A stretch of DNA of 35,162 bases from Streptomyces inhibens. GTDB taxonomy: Bacteria > Actinomycetota > Actinomycetes > Streptomycetales > Streptomycetaceae. The stretch is from contig NZ_QUAC01000053.1 in the NCBI RefSeq assembly GCF_003389455.1, positions 49,315 to 84,476 of the forward strand. The letters run 5' to 3'. Of this stretch, positions 25,012 to 33,556 are shown in pieces; position 1 is the stretch's first letter, and every line of letters starts with the position of its first letter. Position numbers and translations under genes: made by a program. A model generated the notes under the pieces. The model ran no database searches and had not been told where the DNA came from. It saw only the letters and a list, made by a program, of their open reading frames with translations.

Positions 25012-25369
25012 TTTTAGCTCTCCGCGCGGCGACCCGGCCAGCACAGGCCGCCGGGCGGGGGTGGCTCCTCGGACCCGGCCCGGCACCCTCCGCGGTGCTC
25101 GTCATCTCCAGGGCCCCTGCTCCGAACAGAGCAGTCCGATCACCCCATGGGCGCGTCGTCGTCATCCTTGGCGCAATCACCCGAAACGCCCCTCGGCGAT
25201 ACCGGACGGATCGCCAACTTCCCTACCAGGCAATGGAGTTGCAGGTGGGACGACCGACTGAGAGAGCATCATGTGAACCGACAAAATGCCCGGTAAGTTG
25301 CTTTTTCCCGTTGCGCCCGATTTATGACGATGTGAATCTGGTGTCCCATTCGTCGAAGGAGTTGATCGC
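25012..25369. other. Divergent intergenic region between exporter and peptide operons
   Basis: A 358-bp non-coding stretch. It holds AT-richer patches near 25265-25340 that may contain the rightward promoter, and ends with the strong ribosome site GAAGGAG before the ATG at 25370. Open frames across it lack ribosome sites. No repeats were found apart from the MarR operator at its left edge. Confidence 0.55.
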
Positions 25370-25555
25370 ATGGTTACGGATCGCACAGCGCCGGTCGAGA
25401 CGGCCGCCCTGGCCGCCGAGGTCGAGGGACTGCTTGAACCCGCCGAGGCCGACGGTGTTTTCCGCGATACCCGTGAGTGTGGAGGTGCGCTGCTGCTGGC
25501 CGCGCTGCTCCTGATCTCGCCGCCCACCCCCCGGCCCAAGACTGACGTTCGCTAA
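25370..25555 (+). CDS. 61-residue peptide, possible precursor of a second peptide locus
   Basis: A strong GAAGGAG eight bases before the ATG makes this a real gene. Residues 1-37 are charged and alanine-rich. One Cys (C38, in RECGG) precedes a very hydrophobic LLLAALLLIS stretch and the tail PPTPRPKTDVR. It could be a leader plus core peptide, a small single-span membrane peptide, or a regulator. I do not recognise a family. It is 16 bp upstream of the next gene in a co-directional operon with two tandem paralogues and a serine beta-lactamase-fold hydrolase, an arrangement compatible with peptide maturation but not proof of it. Confidence 0.55.
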   Translation: MVTDRTAPVETAALAAEVEGLLEPAEADGVFRDTRECGGALLLAALLLISPPTPRPKTDVR

Positions 25556-25571
25556 GGCTGAGGGGAAAGCG

Positions 25572-26273
25572 TTGGCTGAACAGACGCAGGGAGCAGTCCC
25601 GCTGAGCGCTGTGATTGCCGATGCCGCAACCGGGGTCGCCCTCGCCCTGCGGGGTGAGGGCGACCCTTATGCGCTGTCCGGCATTCTGCGGCAGAGCGAT
25701 GCGCTGACCTCGGCCGCGGTCCGGGTGCTCGGCGCCGATGCGCTCGCGCCGTACGCGGTGGAGCACCGGGCGGCGCCCGTCGGCGCGGACGATGAAGCGG
25801 TGGTACGGCAGGCGCTCGCGGCCTATCCACCCGGAGCCGATGCCTCACAGGTGTCGGTATGGAGCTACCGGGGCCTGATCGAGGCCTCGCACGCATTTCT
25901 TCCCGCGGGCGCACAGCCCTGGCCCGCGCCGCCCGAGGCCGAAGCCGCATGGGTCGCCGGCGACCCCTGGCCGAAGCTGTCGCATCGCGTGTCGCAGGTG
26001 GCCGCGCTCGCGCTGCCCGGCCTGGCGCCCGGTCTCGCCGAGCAACTGGCCGCCCGTACCGATGATCTGGCCCGCGGTTTCGTCCGGGCGGTTCGCCGCC
26101 GGGACTGGCTGCAGGCGGCCGGCCTGGGCCGTTGGCTGGCCCGGCTGCCCGACGCGCCCTCGACCCTGGGGCTCGACAGCGGACTGGCGTTCATCCGCCA
26201 GATGGGTGGCGCCGACCCACGGGTGGCGCTGCATGTCGTCGCCGCCCAGCGTTTCTACGGACGGGGTTGGTGA
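25572..26273 (+). CDS. Unrecognised protein of the peptide operon
   Basis: A 233-residue soluble protein rich in Ala/Leu helices, with WSYRGLIEASHAFLPAGAQPW and WPKLSHRVSQVAALALPGL regions. The start is TTG at 25572, with GAGGGGAAAG directly upstream; no better ATG or GTG is in frame. It overlaps the following GTG start by four bases (GTGA), so it is translationally coupled to the tandem paralogues. No catalytic motif or known domain was recognised. It is not clearly a third paralogue, though the position in the operon suggests a related function. Confidence 0.6.
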   Translation: MAEQTQGAVPLSAVIADAATGVALALRGEGDPYALSGILRQSDALTSAAVRVLGADALAPYAVEHRAAPVGADDEAVVRQALAAYPPGADASQVSVWSYRGLIEASHAFLPAGAQPWPAPPEAEAAWVAGDPWPKLSHRVSQVAALALPGLAPGLAEQLAARTDDLARGFVRAVRRRDWLQAAGLGRWLARLPDAPSTLGLDSGLAFIRQMGGADPRVALHVVAAQRFYGRGW

Positions 26274-27253
26274 CCGGCGGCCGGGGCGACCCCGGGCTGC
26301 TGGACCGCATGGTCCAGCGCAGCCTGGGGTGGCTGGAGGAAGCGCGCCCGCTCTTCCGCCTGCCCTCGAACGTGACGACGGACGCCGACCCGAATCTGAC
26401 CCTCAAACCACTGGGTGAACTGGCCGAACTGACCCAGCTGATCGGGGTGCTGCACCCGCGGGAGGAGATCCGTACGGCGGCCCGCGGTCTGTTCGCGTTC
26501 GCCTGGAACGAGACCCGTGACGGCGAGCTGTTCGCCGAGCTGATCCGCGGCGAGCCGTTCGCGACCTACCCCGTGGAGCTCTACGGGGTCTTCACACAGG
26601 CCGGGCTGCGCCATGCCGAGGTCGACGAGCTGGTGCACACCACCACACGGCTGCGTGGCTGGCGGGTGGCGCGGGAGGATCACACCCGTACGCTCGGCGT
26701 GCTCAACGCCGAGCGGCGGATCGGGCTGCGCCAGCACGCCGACTTCGGCGCGGTGCTGGCGCTGACCGGCCTCGGCGGGCTGCCGGAGCCCTGGGCGCTG
26801 GACCGCAAGTCCGCGTACGGCGTGACCCATGATGTCTTCCACCTCACCGACTGGGGGCGCAACCGGCAGCGGCTGCCCCCCGAACTCGCCGACTATCTGC
26901 GGCTGTGGGTCCCCTCCTGGCTGGAGAACTGGCTGGAGGAACAGCTGTGGGACCTGGCGGGCGAGCTGCTGGCCGTCACGGCCTGTCTGCCCGCCGCCCC
27001 CTACGATCCGGTGGCCTGGCAGCGGCTGGCCGACGCGCAGGCGGCCGACGGCAGTGTGCCCGAGATGGGTGCCGCGCCGGCCACGGGCGACCCGGCCGAG
27101 GCGTTCACCGCCTGCTACCACTCCACCCTGGTGACCGCGTTCGCCGCCACCCTCGCCCGTATCGCCTCCGACGAGGCCGAGGCCGGTCCCCCGGCCGGGG
27201 ACACGGCGTCGGTGGGCGGGCGGACCCCCTGCGAAAGCGAGACAGCCCTGTGA
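26270..27253 (+). CDS. Tandem paralogue 1 of an uncharacterised family (DUF6895-like)
   Basis: A 327-residue protein. Shared with the next gene are LLDRMVQRSLGWLEEARPLFRL at the start, LGELAELTQLIG, the RTLGVLNAERRIGL segment, LPEPWALD, THDVFHLTDWG (with a conserved T-H-x-x-F-H-L-T-x-W-G) and WDLAGELLAVTACLP. The His-rich THDVFH box could be a metal or active site, but no activity is known to me; I recall this family as DUF6895 with only moderate certainty. The GTG at 26270 overlaps the previous stop, and the GTG of the next gene overlaps this stop, both by four bases, so the three proteins are made in fixed proportion. Confidence 0.65.
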   Translation: MTGGRGDPGLLDRMVQRSLGWLEEARPLFRLPSNVTTDADPNLTLKPLGELAELTQLIGVLHPREEIRTAARGLFAFAWNETRDGELFAELIRGEPFATYPVELYGVFTQAGLRHAEVDELVHTTTRLRGWRVAREDHTRTLGVLNAERRIGLRQHADFGAVLALTGLGGLPEPWALDRKSAYGVTHDVFHLTDWGRNRQRLPPELADYLRLWVPSWLENWLEEQLWDLAGELLAVTACLPAAPYDPVAWQRLADAQAADGSVPEMGAAPATGDPAEAFTACYHSTLVTAFAATLARIASDEAEAGPPAGDTASVGGRTPCESETAL

Positions 27254-28170
27254 CCGTGACGGCCGCATCCCCCGCCCTGCTGCACCGTGTCGGCGACCGG
27301 GCCCTGTCCTGGCTCGACGACCATCGTGAGCACTTCCGGCTGACGCCCGACGACTTCGCCTCCAACGGCGCGGTCGTCGAGCGGCTCAAGCCCATCGGGG
27401 AGCTGGCGCTCAATATGCAGGTGCTGTTCCGGGAGGGTGTGGCCGGATCCCGGCAGAAGGCCCGCGCCGGGCAGCTGCTGGACTTCACCTGGCGGGAGCT
27501 GCTGGACGGCGGCAATGTGCTGGCCCGCCTCCAGCACGACGAGCCGCTCTCCCCCGTGCCGCTGGAGGTCTATGCGACCTTCCACGAGCTGGGGCACCGC
27601 CATCCGGGGCTGGAGGCGGCGGTGGAGGTCTGCCGGCGCACCACCAGCTGGACGGCGCTGGAGATGATGCCCAACCGGCGGCTCGGCGTGCTCAACGCGG
27701 AGCGCAAGCTCGGGCTGGCGCCCAGCAGCGACTTCGACCGGGCCGTGGAGCGCACCTGGCTGGGGCAGCTCCCCGAACCGTGGACGGTGCAGCTGCACAT
27801 CGCCTACGACCTCACCCACACCGTCTTCCACCTCACCAACTGGGGCGAGGCACCCGAGCGCATCCCGGAGGCCGTCGCCGACTACCTCACGCGGTATCTG
27901 CCCGCCTGGATGGAGGACTGGGCGGACCTCGAACACTGGGATCTGCTGGGCGAGCTCCTCGTCGTGGACGCCTGTCTGCCGCGGCCCACGCTGGACGCGG
28001 AGCTGTGGGAGCGCTACGCCGCCGCGCAGTCGGCCACCGGCGCGATGCCCATCCAGCGCCGGATGCCGCAGGGCGACGCGGCGCGCGTCTTCGACCTGGT
28101 GCACCACCCCACCCTGGTCGCCGCGTTCGCCTCCGCGATGGCCACCTCCCGGGCCATGTCCGCCGCCTGA
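27250..28170 (+). CDS. Tandem paralogue 2 of an uncharacterised family (DUF6895-like)
   Basis: A 306-residue protein homologous over its full length to the preceding one (ALSWLDDHREHFRLTPD, LKPIGELALNMQVLF, LGVLNAERKLGL, LPEPWTVQ, THTVFHLTNWG, WDLLGELLVVDACLP). Conservation of T-H-x-x-F-H-L-T-x-W-G and of Trp/Glu positions in both copies marks the likely functional core. The start is GTG at 27250, coupled to the previous stop. Tandem duplication within one operon suggests a heteromer rather than redundancy. The function is unknown. Confidence 0.65.
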   Translation: MTVTAASPALLHRVGDRALSWLDDHREHFRLTPDDFASNGAVVERLKPIGELALNMQVLFREGVAGSRQKARAGQLLDFTWRELLDGGNVLARLQHDEPLSPVPLEVYATFHELGHRHPGLEAAVEVCRRTTSWTALEMMPNRRLGVLNAERKLGLAPSSDFDRAVERTWLGQLPEPWTVQLHIAYDLTHTVFHLTNWGEAPERIPEAVADYLTRYLPAWMEDWADLEHWDLLGELLVVDACLPRPTLDAELWERYAAAQSATGAMPIQRRMPQGDAARVFDLVHHPTLVAAFASAMATSRAMSAA

Positions 28171-28186
28171 TGGGCCCGGACGCCTG

Positions 28187-29224
28187 ATGAGCCCCGAACG
28201 CGGCTCCGCACTCGCCGACCGCCTCGCGGACGCGGTCACCCGGATCGACGCCCCGGACATCGTGCTCGGGGTCACCCGGCACGACCGGCGGACCGTGATC
28301 ACCGGCGGCGCCGCCCTGGCGCCGCCCTCACCACGCCATGCGCTGCGCTACGAACTGGGCTCGCTCTCCAAGACCTTCACCGTGCTGCTGCTCGCCGAGC
28401 TGGCCAGGGCCGGTGTGCTGTCCCTGGACGATCCGCTCGTCGCCCATCTGCCGGACCTGCCGCTGCGGCACCCGCACTCACGCCGTATCACCCTGCGGCA
28501 TCTGGCCACCCACACCTCGGGGCTGCCACGGATCCCCGGCGACCTGATCGCCGGCGCGCTGCTGCATCCGTACGCCAACGGCTACGCCCACTACGACACC
28601 GAACGTCTGCTGGACACCTTCGCCCGTACCCGGCCGCGGCACCGGCCCGGCACCCGCTGGCGCTACTCCAACTTCGGCCTGGCGCTGCTCGGCCCGGCCA
28701 TGTCCCGTGCCGCGGGCACCGGCTACCCCGATCTGCTCACCGACCGTGTGCTGCGCCCCCTCGGGCTGACCGACACCACGCTGGGCCCCGGCACCACCGG
28801 CACCGACGCCATCGGCCACCGTACGAACGGGGTGACGCCGGTGCGCAGCGCCGACATGGGCGCCTTCGTCGCCGCCGGGTCGGTCCGCGCCACCCCCGGC
28901 GATCTGCTCACGTACCTGGAGGCGCACCTCTCCCCCGAGGACACGCCACTGGCCGGGCCGCTGCGCGATGTCCAGGTCCCGCTGCTGCGCCGCGGCTGGC
29001 GGCACCGCAACACCCACACCCTGACCTGGTATCACCACCCCGCGCCGACCGGGCCGCTGCTCTTCCACGTCGGGGCGACCTTCGGCCAGCAGGCGTTCCT
29101 CGGCTACCACCCGGCCTCGCACACCGGCCTGGTCGCGCTGGCGACCCGTCGCGGCCGCACCTGCCGGATGGTGACCACCGCCTACGAGCTGCTGTACGAG
29201 CTCGCCGGCGAACGCCCCGACTGA
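28187..29224 (+). CDS. Serine beta-lactamase/penicillin-binding-fold hydrolase
   Basis: A 345-residue protein of the class C beta-lactamase/esterase/D-aminopeptidase superfamily. The catalytic motifs are S59-L-S-K62 (SxxK), Y160-S-N162 (YxN) and H294-V-G296 (the KTG/HxG strand). No signal peptide is visible, so it should act in the cytoplasm, unlike true beta-lactamases. Members include esterases and D-stereospecific peptidases. Here, as the last gene of the 25370-29224 operon (16 bp after the previous stop), it could cleave or trans-esterify the peptide. It ends 18 bp from the convergent ATPase regulator gene. Confidence 0.8.
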   Translation: MSPERGSALADRLADAVTRIDAPDIVLGVTRHDRRTVITGGAALAPPSPRHALRYELGSLSKTFTVLLLAELARAGVLSLDDPLVAHLPDLPLRHPHSRRITLRHLATHTSGLPRIPGDLIAGALLHPYANGYAHYDTERLLDTFARTRPRHRPGTRWRYSNFGLALLGPAMSRAAGTGYPDLLTDRVLRPLGLTDTTLGPGTTGTDAIGHRTNGVTPVRSADMGAFVAAGSVRATPGDLLTYLEAHLSPEDTPLAGPLRDVQVPLLRRGWRHRNTHTLTWYHHPAPTGPLLFHVGATFGQQAFLGYHPASHTGLVALATRRGRTCRMVTTAYELLYELAGERPD

Positions 29225-29242
29225 AGCGGGGGCGGCCGCCGG

Positions 29243-31273
29243 TCACAGGTCGCCCGCCAGGATCCGGGCGAGGGAGATCTCGGGGCGCTCCTCGCTGGCC
29301 CGGTGGAAGGTGTCCGTGTAGGCCTCGTCGCCGATCGCCGCGCGGGCCCGCCGTTCGCACTCCTCGCGTACCGCCCGCAACTCCGGTGTACCGCGCTGTG
29401 GATGCCCGACGGTGCGCCAGATGGCCTGGCCGTTTCCGTAGACGCGGGCCGCGGCCGCGCCGTCGCCCTGGGCCGCCACCGCGGCCGCGAGCAGGTCCAG
29501 GCCGAGCGCGATCCCGAAGTTGTCGCCGATGCTCTGTTTGGCCTCCAGCATCGCACGGGCATGGTCCGCCGACTCCTCGGGCCGGCCCTGGAACAGCGAG
29601 ATCAGCGAGAGCTGGTAGTCGGTGTAGGACCGGGTCCAGTGTTCGCCGCGCCGGACACAGCCACGGCGGAGTTCGGTCGCCTCGGCCCGGGCCTCGGTGA
29701 GCTTGCCCAGACCGGTGAGCGCGAAGATCCGTACGAGATGGCAGCGCAGCCGCCCGGGCGAGTCGAACGGGACGTCCGGCGGCGGGCCGAGCACCTGGTC
29801 CGCGACGGTGAGCGCGGACATCGGGCGGCCGGCGATCAGATGGGTGAGGCCGATGAGATAGCCGGCCGCCAGCACCGCCTCCGCGTCGTCGGACGCCCGC
29901 GCCGCCTGTGAGCACTCCAGGCCCAGGGCGTCGGCCAGCGCCAGATCGCCCTGGAGGAGTACGGCGACGCCGAGCGCCCACAGCGCCCGGGTACGGGCCC
30001 GGCTGGGGCCGTGATGCGCGGCCAGGGCGCGGGCCAAGTAGTCGCGGGCCTCGTGCAGATGGCCGCAGCAGCTCCAGAACAAGCCGATGGCGGCGCTGAG
30101 TTCCTGGGCCCGTTCCGGGTCGGTGACCAGGAGGCGGTCCAAGGCGGTGCACAGATCGACATGGGCGTCGGCGACCCTGCGGTACCAGCCGACCTGTTCG
30201 GGCCCCAGCCAGCCCAGCTCGGCACGGCGGCCGAAGGCGACGAAGTGCGCGGCGTGCCGGTCGGAGAGGTCCGCCACCTCGTCGAGTTCGGCCAGCCACA
30301 TCCGGCCGTACTCGCGCAGCGTGTCGAGCATGCGGAAGCGCGAGCCCTCGCGGCTGAGCACCGATTTGGCGGCCAGCCCGGCCAGCGCGGTGCGCACCCC
30401 CTGCTCGGTGAGCGGGCCGCCGGCACAGACGGCGCCCGCGGAGTCCTCGTCGAAGGTGCCGCGGAAGACCGAGAGCCGGGCCCACAGCAGCCGCTCCAGC
30501 GGGGTGCACAGCTCATGGCTCCAGCCGATGGCGCAGCGCAGCGTCCGGTGGCGCGGGGGGCGCGGCATCCCGTCGCCGTCGAGGGTGTCGAAGCGGGTGG
30601 TGAGCCGCTCGGCGATCCGCTCGACGGAGGTGCTTGCCAGTTGGGCGCAGGCCAGTTCCAGGGCCAGCGGGATGCCTTCGAGGCGTCGGCAGATGATGTC
30701 GGCGGCCGCCGCGTGCGGTGGGTCGGTGAGCCGGAGTCCGGGGACCGCGGTGCCGGCCCGTTCGATGAACAGGGTCAGTGCGTCGTTGTCGCCGGTGCAG
30801 GGCAGCGGGCCGATCTCGGTGGTCCACTCGCCGGCGAGGCCCAGCGGCTGTCTGCTGGTCACCAGCACGGTCACCCCGGGGGCCGCCGTCAGCAGATCTC
30901 CGAGGAGGTCGCGGCAGGCGTCGACGAGGTGTTCGCAGGAGTCCAGCACCAGCAGCAGCCGTTTGTCGGCGAGCCATGCGCACAGCGCGGCGGCCGGGGT
31001 CCGCGCCGTGTGGTCGGCCAGCCCGACGGCATCGCTGACGGCGGCCATCAGCAGTCCTTCGCCGTGCAGGGGCCAGAGATCGGCCCAGCGGACTCCGTCG
31101 GGGAACCGCCGCTCCGCCGCGCGCGCGGCCCGTATGGCGATCCGGGTCTTGCCCACGCCACCGGGGCCGGTAAGGGTGATCAGCCGGTGCTCCGTCAACT
31201 TGTCGTCGATCCGGCGAAGTTCGGTTCGCCGGCCGACGAAGCTGGTCGACTCCTCGGGAATGTTGCTCGCCAC
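29243..31273 (-). CDS. AfsR/SARP-like STAND ATPase lacking a DNA-binding domain
   Basis: A 676-residue protein. It begins with TSFVGRRTEL, then the P-loop GPGGVGKT (36-43), Walker B RLLLVLDSCEH with D111, a TSRQPLG sensor, GIPLALELACAQL (the GLPLA motif, ~215-227), an arm domain and a C-terminal helical, TPR-like region. This is the regulatory core of AfsR-type and LuxR-type large regulators, but no winged-helix (N-terminal) or LuxR helix-turn-helix (C-terminal) is present. It may be a signalling ATPase acting with another regulator, or a derived protein. The start is GTG at 31273, with no strong ribosome site. Confidence 0.8.
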   Translation of the reverse strand: MASNIPEESTSFVGRRTELRRIDDKLTEHRLITLTGPGGVGKTRIAIRAARAAERRFPDGVRWADLWPLHGEGLLMAAVSDAVGLADHTARTPAAALCAWLADKRLLLVLDSCEHLVDACRDLLGDLLTAAPGVTVLVTSRQPLGLAGEWTTEIGPLPCTGDNDALTLFIERAGTAVPGLRLTDPPHAAAADIICRRLEGIPLALELACAQLASTSVERIAERLTTRFDTLDGDGMPRPPRHRTLRCAIGWSHELCTPLERLLWARLSVFRGTFDEDSAGAVCAGGPLTEQGVRTALAGLAAKSVLSREGSRFRMLDTLREYGRMWLAELDEVADLSDRHAAHFVAFGRRAELGWLGPEQVGWYRRVADAHVDLCTALDRLLVTDPERAQELSAAIGLFWSCCGHLHEARDYLARALAAHHGPSRARTRALWALGVAVLLQGDLALADALGLECSQAARASDDAEAVLAAGYLIGLTHLIAGRPMSALTVADQVLGPPPDVPFDSPGRLRCHLVRIFALTGLGKLTEARAEATELRRGCVRRGEHWTRSYTDYQLSLISLFQGRPEESADHARAMLEAKQSIGDNFGIALGLDLLAAAVAAQGDGAAAARVYGNGQAIWRTVGHPQRGTPELRAVREECERRARAAIGDEAYTDTFHRASEERPEISLARILAGDL

Positions 31274-31375
31274 GGGCCCAGTTTGCCCCAGCTTCGGCGC
31301 GGGTGGCGGAGGGTGGCGAAAGCGGGCAGGGGCGCGAGTTGACGGTCGGCGGCGCGGCGCGGGCGGCGCGCTCCG

Positions 31376-33202
31376 TCACGGCGTGACGATGGGGAAGTTG
31401 GGGTCCGGGGTGCTGAGGAGTCCGAAGAGCCGGCTGAGCGCCCCGGCCTCGCCGTGCTGTGCGGCCTCGGCCGGTCCGCCGCCGGCGAGCAGGCTGAGCA
31501 GCTGGGGCTTGGTGAGGGTCAGGGTCAGATCCGGGCCGCCCTCGTCGTTCGGGGTCGGGGCGCCGGGCGAACTGAGGTGGGTGAGCGCCCCGTTGGACAG
31601 CGTCAGATGCCAGGTCCGGTCCTCGTCGGGGAGGTAGAGATCGAGGGTGAGCGAGGTGGACCAGGCGCGGGGGCCGTCGATACGGAGGGCGAGCGAGTCG
31701 ATGAGCTGGTCGACGGTGAGCGCCATGGCCATTTCGGGGCCGGCGGTGGCCGGCCGTCCTTCGACGGGGGTGCCGCGCAGTTCCATGGCGCCGGTGAGGT
31801 AGAAGTTGCGCCAGGTGCCGTTCTCGCTGCCGTGGCCGAGCTGTTCGTAGACGAGGGCCAGTTCGCGCCGGGCGCGGAGGTTCGCCGGCTCGGCGAAGAC
31901 GGCGTGGTTGAGGAGGGTGGCGGCGAACCGCAGATCGCCCTCGGCGGCGTAGCGCTTGCCCGCGTCCACCGTGGCCTCCACACCGCCCATGGTGTGCACA
32001 TAGCGTTTGGCCTGCTCGACCGGCGGGTGCTCCCACAGGTGGGCGGGGTTGCCGTCGAACCAGCCCAGGTAGTGCTGGTAGACCGCCTTGACGTTGTGGT
32101 TCAGCGAGCCGTAGTAGCCCCGGTTGGCCCAGACCCGCTCCAGGCCCGGCGGCAACCGCAGCTCCTCGGCGATCTCGGTGCCGGTGAGCCCTTCGTTGAG
32201 CAGCCGCAGCGTCTGGTCGTGCAGATAGGCGTACAGGTCACGCTGGTCGGCCAGCAGGGCCTTGACGCGGTCCTTGCCCCAGGTCGGCCAGTGGTGGGAG
32301 GCGAAGGCGACCTCGGCCTCGTCGCCGAAGAGGGCGAGCGCCTCACCCAGGTAGTGGGACCAGACCCTGGCGTCGCGGACGGCGGCGCCGCGCAGCGCCA
32401 GGATGTTGTGCATGGTGTGGGTGGCGTTCTCGGCCAGGCAGAGGGCCTTGTGCGCCGGGAAGCAGAAGTTCATCTCGGCGGGCGCCTCGGTGCCCGGCGT
32501 GAGCTGGAAGACGATGCGTACGCCGTCGACGATCTCCTCCTGCCCCGTGCTGGTGATGTCCACGGTCGGCGGGATGAGGGCCATGGTGCCGGAGGAGAGG
32601 GTGGTGCCCAGGCCGCAGCCGATCTGGCCGGCCGGCTCCCTCGGGAGCTCGGTGCCGTACATGTAGACGGCGCGCCGGGACATCGCGGTGCCGGCGTAGA
32701 CGTTCTCGCTGACCGCGTGGTCGAGGAAGCCGGCGGGCGCGAGTACCGGCACGGGGTGGTGGCCGTGCGGCAGGACGCCGCGTCCGCCGCCGAAGTGATC
32801 GGTGTGCGAGTGGGTGTAGATCAGGCCGGTGACCGGCCGGTCACCGCGGTGTTTGCGGTAGAGCTCCAGGGCCGCGGCGGCGGTTTCGGCGCACATGAGC
32901 GGGTCGATGACGATGACACCGTGATCGCCTTCGACCAGCGTCATGGTGGACAGGTCCAGACCACGGGCCTGGTAGATGCCGTCGGTGACCTCGTACAGGC
33001 CCTGCCGGCTCACCAGCCGGCCCTGGCGCCACAGGCTCTCGTGCGCGGTATCGGGGCAGTTTCCGGCCAGAAACGCATAGGCCTCGGCGTCCCAGACCAC
33101 CCGGCCGTCGTCCGTGGTGACCTGGGGCGGGTCGAGCGCGGCGATGAAGCCGCGGTCCGCGTCGGCGAAGTCTTCGTGGTCATCCACGGGTACAGCGGTC
33201 AC
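31376..33202 (-). CDS. Alkyl sulfatase (SdsA/BDS1-like metallo-beta-lactamase)
   Basis: A 608-residue protein with a dizinc metallo-beta-lactamase domain: THSHTDHFGG carries H131, H133, D135 and H136. ENATHTMHNI and the later SHYLGEAL and HHWPTWG segments fit the SdsA1/Yjcs group. The second half contains the dimerisation domain and a C-terminal SCP-2-like lipid-binding domain. It should hydrolyse primary alkyl sulfates to alcohol and sulfate. There is no signal peptide, so it is likely cytoplasmic. The start is GTG at 33202, with GGAGAGG about 10 bases upstream. It is followed by the unrelated ATPase gene on the same strand, 102 bp away. Confidence 0.9.
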   Translation of the reverse strand: MTAVPVDDHEDFADADRGFIAALDPPQVTTDDGRVVWDAEAYAFLAGNCPDTAHESLWRQGRLVSRQGLYEVTDGIYQARGLDLSTMTLVEGDHGVIVIDPLMCAETAAAALELYRKHRGDRPVTGLIYTHSHTDHFGGGRGVLPHGHHPVPVLAPAGFLDHAVSENVYAGTAMSRRAVYMYGTELPREPAGQIGCGLGTTLSSGTMALIPPTVDITSTGQEEIVDGVRIVFQLTPGTEAPAEMNFCFPAHKALCLAENATHTMHNILALRGAAVRDARVWSHYLGEALALFGDEAEVAFASHHWPTWGKDRVKALLADQRDLYAYLHDQTLRLLNEGLTGTEIAEELRLPPGLERVWANRGYYGSLNHNVKAVYQHYLGWFDGNPAHLWEHPPVEQAKRYVHTMGGVEATVDAGKRYAAEGDLRFAATLLNHAVFAEPANLRARRELALVYEQLGHGSENGTWRNFYLTGAMELRGTPVEGRPATAGPEMAMALTVDQLIDSLALRIDGPRAWSTSLTLDLYLPDEDRTWHLTLSNGALTHLSSPGAPTPNDEGGPDLTLTLTKPQLLSLLAGGGPAEAAQHGEAGALSRLFGLLSTPDPNFPIVTP

Positions 33203-33327
33203 GGGGCGCTACCTCTCCGGGGCGGCGGGCCACAGTAAAATGCCCCACGCAACCGATTTAACCCAATTTGTGCGGCAACCGCAGTGTGGGCGCGGGGGCA
33301 CCGGCCGGGGCCCGCCGCCGTGCGCGT

Positions 33328-33371
33328 CCCGGGCCTGTCCGGACGGCCCCGATCCGCCGGACAGGCCCGGG
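33328..33371 (-). terminator. Terminator hairpin downstream of the methyltransferase, now separated by a MITE
   Basis: CCCGGGCCTGTCCGG (33328-33342) and CCGGACAGGCCCGGG (33357-33371) form a perfect 15-bp stem with a 14-nt loop. Read on the minus strand it follows the methyltransferase gene, and it is the expected terminator before the MITE arrived. Confidence 0.7.
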
Positions 33372-33381
33372 GTCCGCACTA

Positions 33382-33556
33382 GGGCCTGTCTTCAAAGTCC
33401 CGTCGTTCGCCCGTAGGGCGGGCCTCGCGGCGTCTGGTGCGTGCGATCGCAAGGCGGAGGGTCGTCCCGGTACTGGGTGTACCGGGATGATCCCGACAAC
33501 GCGGCGAGCGTGCGTGCCAGGCGTCGCGAGGCAGACGGGACTTTGAAGACAGGCCC
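33382..33556. mobile_element. 175-bp MITE with 23-bp perfect terminal inverted repeats and TA duplications
   Basis: Terminal inverted repeats at 33382-33404 and 33534-33556 (starting GGGCCTGTCTTCAAAG) are identical over 23 bp. TA flanks each end (33380-33381, 33557-33558), consistent with a 2-bp TA target duplication. The inner sequence is also partly palindromic (CCCGGTAC...GTACCGGG at the centre, GCCTCGCG...CGCGAGGC further out). No transposase is encoded, so it is non-autonomous; I recall similar elements between Streptomyces genes. Sources with the same ends could be IS630- or IS5-type elements. Confidence 0.85.

Noticed and set aside
25095..25514. 139-residue open frame across the divergent gap
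   Set aside because: It has no ribosome site and its composition looks random. The 61-residue gene in another frame has a strong ribosome site.
31454..33238. 594-residue open frame opposite the alkyl sulfatase
   Set aside because: It is opposite a protein with an intact HxHxDH site, and is explained by GC bias.
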